Below are positions 42,858 through 47,049 of a DNA stretch of 47,049 bases, one piece after another. This stretch comes from Actinomycetes bacterium (GTDB taxonomy: Bacteria > Actinomycetota > Acidimicrobiia > Acidimicrobiales > JABEUL01): assembly GCA_021777355.1 (NCBI GenBank), contig JAJYDO010000012.1:1-47049 (forward strand), written 5' to 3'. Position 1 is the first letter of the stretch; every line of letters starts with the position of its first letter. A model generated the notes under the pieces. The model had not been told where the DNA came from, searched no databases, and saw nothing but the letters and a program-made list of their open reading frames with translations. The translations under genes were made by a program, and so were the position numbers.

Positions 42858-44405
42858 TTAAGGGCAGGTATGTCCTGGTGAAATGACCACAGTTACTGTT
42901 TTTGCATTTGAATTAGCCCCAACCGATCTTAAACCAGTCCCGCAGGCAGTGCTCCCTTTTGGACTTAGAGCGCTTCCTCCCTGCACCTGAATCGAATATC
43001 CGCCTGGGTAGATTGAATTTGGAATTTCAAAAGATGTTACCGAACCAGGTGCAAAAGAGCCACCTGTCACTTTATCCGTAGAGTAGGAAAAAGTTAAAGT
43101 TTTGGTCGCAGGATCATAACTGTCGCTTTTCGGAGTTCCCGCTACAGCTAAAGCGTATGGCTGTACAAGAGATCCCACGGTTGAAGCAACCACATTTGAG
43201 CCTGTGGGAGGAAGTGCAATATTTTTAACCACGCTTCCATCAAAGGACCAGAAGATCCAGGGAACAAGTTTTGTATCGAATTCCTGAGTTTCACGCAGAA
43301 TGTCGGGTGCCGATGAGGTTGCTCCCCATTCAGTATTTAAAAGTGCACCCCCGCTTTTTTGTGACCAAGCTATTGCATTGGAAATTACATTTGGCTCCTT
43401 GTCCGTGGTGGCTGGGTAATCGTGGAAAGCCATTCCTGCTTCGCTGTCATTTCCTGGAATTTTGATATTAGTGGGAGCCAGGCCAAAATTAAATAAGACA
43501 AATGGTTCTCCAAATATCAAATGGCTGTCGCCTGCTGCCCTGATTGCCTTTGTTACCTTGGAATAAGCGGCATCCAACTCATTTGAGTCCTGGGTGGGGC
43601 AGCCATTTGCAGCCGACAAGCATGGCACCCAAACAGTTCCCGGCCATGGTTCGTTAAATAAGTCATAACCCAGCACATAGGGTTGAGTTTTGAAATTAGT
43701 GGCTAATGCCGAAAACATTTCCGTGTAATCACTTTGAAGATTCATTCCATTGGGCCCTGGGGCATTGTCCCAGAAACTCTGAAATGCAGCTTGAATTGCC
43801 GGATTTTGGATGTAATAAAGAGGAAATGAAGCGTGAGTATTAACTGCGCCGTTAGTTACAGTCATCCAAGCAGGGAAACCGTCAGAGCCTATGGATGGGC
43901 CCCAGCCGTCTTGATGGAAATCAATGAGAGAGTAAATACCGTGGTTGGCCAGTGTGGTGACTGTTATGGCAATCTGCTTTATGTAGTTGGAGTCAACTTG
44001 ACCCGGAGTAGGCATAAGGCCTGATGCAAGAACTCCAACGCGTACTACCCTAAAACCAAGTGAAGCTAAAAATGCAGCATCGGCATTGGAGAATCCATCT
44101 GCGACGGGAGTAAAGGGGGCTTCTTTGGCTACTATATTTACGCCGTGAAAAAGCAAAACCCTGCCGGAGGAGTCGGTAAGCCACCTTCCGCTATGCGTTA
44201 TTAGACCAGTCGGAAGGGGAGATTCGGATTCGCCGGCGTTGTTCTGGGTAAGGCTCGCAGGCTTATTTGACGAACAAGCTGCGAGAGTAAATGCAAAAAT
44301 AGTAGTAATTAGGCCAAGGCTCAGCCAGCGGGATAAAACTCGATGGCGTTGTTTGGGAAGGCTAATATTCCTCGTGTTATTGGCAATATGCCTGTTAGCG
44401 GTCAT
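42858..44405 (-). CDS. GH5-family glycosidase lipoprotein (endoglycoceramidase-like)
   Basis: 515 residues. After a basic N-terminus the signal LGLITTIFAFTLAAC gives a lipid anchor. The barrel opens with GRVLLFHGVNIVAKEAP; the acid/base Glu is in GYDLFNEPWPG near residue 250 and the nucleophile Glu in LLNTEWGATS near residue 357. LIDFHQDGWG is the usual GH5 strand-3/4 motif. The order and the C-terminal beta-sandwich (about 410-515) resemble GH5 endoglycoceramidases, which cut glycolipids, but the natural substrate could be another beta-glycoside. It lies 124 bp before the SGNH lipoprotein gene in the same direction, so the two may act on the same surface glycan. Confidence 0.88.
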   Translation of the reverse strand: MTANRHIANNTRNISLPKQRHRVLSRWLSLGLITTIFAFTLAACSSNKPASLTQNNAGESESPLPTGLITHSGRWLTDSSGRVLLFHGVNIVAKEAPFTPVADGFSNADAAFLASLGFRVVRVGVLASGLMPTPGQVDSNYIKQIAITVTTLANHGIYSLIDFHQDGWGPSIGSDGFPAWMTVTNGAVNTHASFPLYYIQNPAIQAAFQSFWDNAPGPNGMNLQSDYTEMFSALATNFKTQPYVLGYDLFNEPWPGTVWVPCLSAANGCPTQDSNELDAAYSKVTKAIRAAGDSHLIFGEPFVLFNFGLAPTNIKIPGNDSEAGMAFHDYPATTDKEPNVISNAIAWSQKSGGALLNTEWGATSSAPDILRETQEFDTKLVPWIFWSFDGSVVKNIALPPTGSNVVASTVGSLVQPYALAVAGTPKSDSYDPATKTLTFSYSTDKVTGGSFAPGSVTSFEIPNSIYPGGYSIQVQGGSALSPKGSTACGTGLRSVGANSNAKTVTVVISPGHTCP

Positions 44406-44577
44406 TGCAATACGTTATGTGATCAAGTGCGTGCATTTCCAGTTTTACTCCGGATTACCTTGGACTTGATATTTAATGGCAACTTGCCTAGTGTTTTCCC
44501 AGGTTGATGGTTTATTCATTAATATAACGAATCCTAATGGCAGATGCTTCTAGCCAAATGTCATGTAGCATCGGTCT

Positions 44578-46785
44578 GTGGAGGATGACTGTTCTGAGGT
44601 AAATTCAATTGATTATTTTGAAGACTTGGCCCTTGAAGCGCAAAATGGCATCCGGGAGTCAAAATCTCAATTTCTGACTCCGGAACAGCGCTTAATCATT
44701 GAAGAGTCAGTGGAAGCAACCTTGGAAAAGGTCACTTCTGCACTGCCAAATGGAGGCGAAAGCAGACCCGGCCAGGTTCAAATGGCAAAAAAAGTTGGGC
44801 TTGCGATAGCTTCAAAGAGAAATCTAATTGTTCAGGCCGGGACTGGGACAGGGAAATCTCTTGCATATCTGATTCCATGTATATTGTCTGAAAAATCTGT
44901 CGTCGTAGCTACTGCCACCAAAGCTCTTCAGGACCAACTTGCCCAGAAAGATATCCCTCAAGTCGGCAAAAGTCTCGGAAGAGAAATTAAAGTGGCTGTT
45001 TTAAAAGGCAGGTCAAATTACATCTGCCAGCAAAAAGTAGACGAAATGCACCAATTAAACGTTGGCGATAATGCCATCGATGACTACCTTGAGCATGCCG
45101 ATATTGTCGGTGAAAACGAGATGCTATTTGAATCGGAGACCGTCGGAATGCAATTGCGGACAAAAACTTCAAAGAAGAAGTTGAAAAGACCCAAGACAAT
45201 ATCGGAAGTCGAATCAAATATTGGGAAAATTCCCGATGGAAACAGCGACCAGGTAAAGCGCATAGTTTCATGGATTTCAACTAGCGCCACAGGCGACTTA
45301 TCAGAGTTGGATTTTGAACCCTCGCCGCAGGTCTGGCATGCTATGAGCGCAACCTCTGACGAGTGTCCAGGGCAAAGAAAGTGTCCGGCAGGAGATCGAT
45401 GTTTTTGCGAATCGGCCAAGGAGAGGGCCAAAAGTGCCGATGTAGTGGTGGTAAATTTGCACCTGTATGGGGCGCACCTGAGTTCGGGAGGAGTGGTTCT
45501 TCCACAACACGATGTGCTAGTGATCGATGAGGCGCATGAGTGTGAAGACATACTTCTAAAGGCACTGGGAGGCGAGCTGTCTGCCAGTAAAATCAAGACT
45601 TTTGCCAGGAACCTAAGGCCTCAAATAACAAATAACTCAGCCGCATCTGCACTTGTTGGAGATCCGGCTCTTGATCTCTCTGAAGCTGCAGACCTTCTTG
45701 AAAATGAGCTTAGGCCCTTTTATGGCAAGAGGATAAAGCTCCCGCTTCCCGAATCGTTATTAGGTGTGATAAATCTGCTTGAATCCCGAGTGGAAAATGT
45801 GATGAGATCACTTCGACAAGTTATGGAAACATCTCAGACGTTGTCGGAGTTCGAAGACGTAGGCACTTCAAAGAACGCTCAATTACGGGCCAGGCTTCTT
45901 TCAATTGCTACAAATCTGGTGACGTTAGCTCGGAGGTTCCAAAGTGCGACTTCTGATTCTGTCATTTGGGTGAGTGAAAACAGATATTCTCCCATTCTAA
46001 ATATTTCACCTATTGAGGTCGGGCCAACCTTAACCGAATTGCTTTGGAGCGAAGTAAGCGGGATATTGACAAGTGCCACTATTCCTCTACAGGTTAGAGA
46101 CCGACTCGGATTAAGCCGCGAGGATACCGATGAACTAGACGTAGGAAGCCCTTTCCCCTATAGAGACAACGCAATTTTATACTGCCCTAAAAATTTGCCG
46201 CCCCCCAATGAAATTATTGAAAGCGACGATGATCCACGATTGCAAGAGATGGTTGATCTAGTTGAAGCCGCAGGCGGGAGATCACTCATTCTGGCTACTT
46301 CCTGGAATGCTTTGAGCAGGCTCGCAGATGAATTGCAATCAAAAGTTCCATATAAGGTTTATCGCCAAAATGATCTCCCTAAGCCGGCATTAATAGAGGC
46401 ATTTGCCAAAGATGAAAGCAGCTGTTTGGTGGCAACTCTTAGTTTTTGGCAAGGTGTAGACATACCAGGAAGGACTTTATCGTTAGTGATTTTGGATAAA
46501 ATTCCGTTTCCTAGACCTGACGATCCTCTACTTTCTGCCAGAAGGGAGCGAGTCGAAACTAATGGATTCATGCTTGTGGATCTTCCTAGAGCTGCAGCAC
46601 TTTTAGCTCAAGGAGCAGGAAGGCTAATAAGGAGCGAAGAAGATAAAGGTGTAGTGGCAGTACTGGACTCAAGGCTTGCAACTAAGTCCTATAGAAATAC
46701 TTTGCTTACTTCGCTTCCGCCTATGAAAAGAGTAATTGATAAGAAGGAAGTTTTGAAGTTTTTAAGAGATCTAAATACAATTTGA
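44578..46785 (+). CDS. DinG/XPD-family ATP-dependent helicase
   Basis: 735 residues. Walker A is AGTGTGKS near residue 92 and Walker B is LVIDEAHECEDI (DEAH) near residue 315. Four Fe-S cysteines are in place: YICQQK near 150 and DECPGQRKCPAGDRCFC near 262-277. The helicase C-domain has ATLSFWQGVDIPG and QGAGRLIRSEEDKGVVAVLD. It would unwind DNA or R-loops 5' to 3' during repair or replication. GTG at 44578 follows TAGCAT (44566-44571) by 6 nt with no ribosome site, so it too may be leaderless, though the -35 is poor. No SOS box was found upstream. Confidence 0.92.
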   Translation: MEDDCSEVNSIDYFEDLALEAQNGIRESKSQFLTPEQRLIIEESVEATLEKVTSALPNGGESRPGQVQMAKKVGLAIASKRNLIVQAGTGTGKSLAYLIPCILSEKSVVVATATKALQDQLAQKDIPQVGKSLGREIKVAVLKGRSNYICQQKVDEMHQLNVGDNAIDDYLEHADIVGENEMLFESETVGMQLRTKTSKKKLKRPKTISEVESNIGKIPDGNSDQVKRIVSWISTSATGDLSELDFEPSPQVWHAMSATSDECPGQRKCPAGDRCFCESAKERAKSADVVVVNLHLYGAHLSSGGVVLPQHDVLVIDEAHECEDILLKALGGELSASKIKTFARNLRPQITNNSAASALVGDPALDLSEAADLLENELRPFYGKRIKLPLPESLLGVINLLESRVENVMRSLRQVMETSQTLSEFEDVGTSKNAQLRARLLSIATNLVTLARRFQSATSDSVIWVSENRYSPILNISPIEVGPTLTELLWSEVSGILTSATIPLQVRDRLGLSREDTDELDVGSPFPYRDNAILYCPKNLPPPNEIIESDDDPRLQEMVDLVEAAGGRSLILATSWNALSRLADELQSKVPYKVYRQNDLPKPALIEAFAKDESSCLVATLSFWQGVDIPGRTLSLVILDKIPFPRPDDPLLSARRERVETNGFMLVDLPRAAALLAQGAGRLIRSEEDKGVVAVLDSRLATKSYRNTLLTSLPPMKRVIDKKEVLKFLRDLNTI

Positions 46786-46819
46786 AGAAGTGCTGAATCA
46801 GCTCAATCACATGATAGTG

Positions 46820-46841
46820 AAACAATTTAGATTTATTGTTT
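46820..46841. terminator. Hairpin downstream of the helicase gene
   Basis: AAACAAT-N8-ATTGTTT is a 7-bp perfect inverted repeat 34 bp after the stop. It is A/T-rich with no clear T-run, so it is only a possible terminator. The remaining bases to the window end hold no gene I can support. Confidence 0.3.
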
Positions 46842-47013
46842 AAAAGGAGATGAAAATAGTATTGGCCGGATTGCTCTTCTTTAAGGGATAGATAAATGTT
46901 TCCAACTTGGCAATTCCGGAAAATCATTCGTTTTTACCTGGCAAAATATAGTATTAGAGCTAGGGTTCCAACAATATTGGCCTCGGCAGGGTAAGTCTCC
47001 CCATTGACTATTT

Positions 47014-47040
47014 CATAATTTCAAATAAACTGGCCGATAG
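47014..47040 (+). promoter_or_regulatory. Second sigma-28-like promoter at the window edge
   Basis: CATAATTT, 11 bp, GCCGATAG (47033-47040). The -10 octamer and the flanking GGCCGATAGAA are the same as at 37029-37039. The -35 is weaker (5 of 8 against TAAAGTTT). The gene it would serve lies beyond the window. Confidence 0.35.
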
Positions 47041-47049
47041 AAGCTATTA

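Noticed and set aside
2430-45110. Other GCCGATA octamer-like matches (near 2436, 16335 and 45097)
   Set aside because: They lie inside coding sequence without a matching TAAA box and do not precede a gene start.
1-47049. tRNA genes, CRISPR arrays, insertion sequences, attachment sites
   Set aside because: I looked for TpsiC-like GGTTCGA motifs, regularly spaced repeats, transposase motifs and flanking inverted repeats and saw none convincing.

Overview
The window reads as a chromosomal segment of a moderate-to-low-GC actinobacterium. The evidence is an actinobacterial-type imuA-imuB-dnaE2 cassette with a CGAAC-N4-GTTCG SOS box, many GTG/TTG starts, promoters placed for leaderless transcripts, ferredoxin-type sulfite reductase, and secreted proteins with Thr/Ser/Pro linkers and Cys-rich propeller repeats. 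An acidophilic Acidimicrobiia relative (for example an Acidithrix-like organism) is my best guess; this is inference from gene style, not a database match. I saw no tRNA, rRNA, CRISPR array or insertion sequence.

Layout. 1-1.85 kb: the end of an unknown gene, then a hipBA toxin-antitoxin pair with three spaced operator-like repeats. 1.9-7.3 kb: the SOS mutasome imuA-imuB-dnaE2 behind a textbook promoter with an 18-bp perfect palindrome between -35 and -10. 7.4-8.6 kb: an MFS transporter. 9-11 kb: two lipoproteins, one with a glycosidase-like fold. 11.1-17.7 kb: a PadR regulator with a membrane partner, and a MacB/FtsX-type ABC exporter 4 kb away; both promoters carry the same 19-bp operator, so they are probably one regulon. 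Between them lie SRPBCC, UspA and PNPOx-like genes. 17.8-19.4 kb: a membrane-anchored CHAP hydrolase and an unknown protein. 19.4-24.4 kb: TetR divergent from a flavin monooxygenase-SDR pair, then an acyl-CoA dehydrogenase, which together suggest a ketone/lipid oxidation module. 24.4-26.8 kb: recO, a small membrane protein, uppS and a siroheme-synthesis dehydrogenase. 26.9-31.2 kb: a YVTN-type propeller and a large GT-C/DUF2142 fusion membrane protein. 31.4-35.4 kb: a sulfur assimilation operon. 35.5-36.6 kb: a frameshifted DUF4143 ATPase. 37-44.4 kb: three extracellular carbohydrate-active proteins. 44.6-46.8 kb: a DinG-type helicase.

The most interesting system is the operon at 31.46-35.36 kb. 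A cysH reductase and a siroheme/4Fe-4S sulfite reductase are followed at once by a 2x[4Fe-4S]-ferredoxin/FrhB-type protein and an unrecognised 108-residue protein. FrhB-type proteins accept electrons from coenzyme F420. In methanogen Fsr the same two modules (ferredoxin-FrhB and siroheme sulfite reductase) are fused in one chain. Here they would be separate subunits of a bacterial, possibly F420H2-driven, assimilatory sulfite reductase. The siroheme-synthesis gene 5 kb away fits this.

Other system-level signals: at least five genes (imuA, padR, tetR, the acyl-CoA dehydrogenase and the 1253-residue secreted protein) have a -10 box ending 6-7 nt before the start codon and no ribosome binding site, so their mRNAs are probably leaderless. 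Two convergent secreted proteins each carry seven propeller repeats, nearly all with a Cys pair, joined to different enzymes (GH43 and SGNH).
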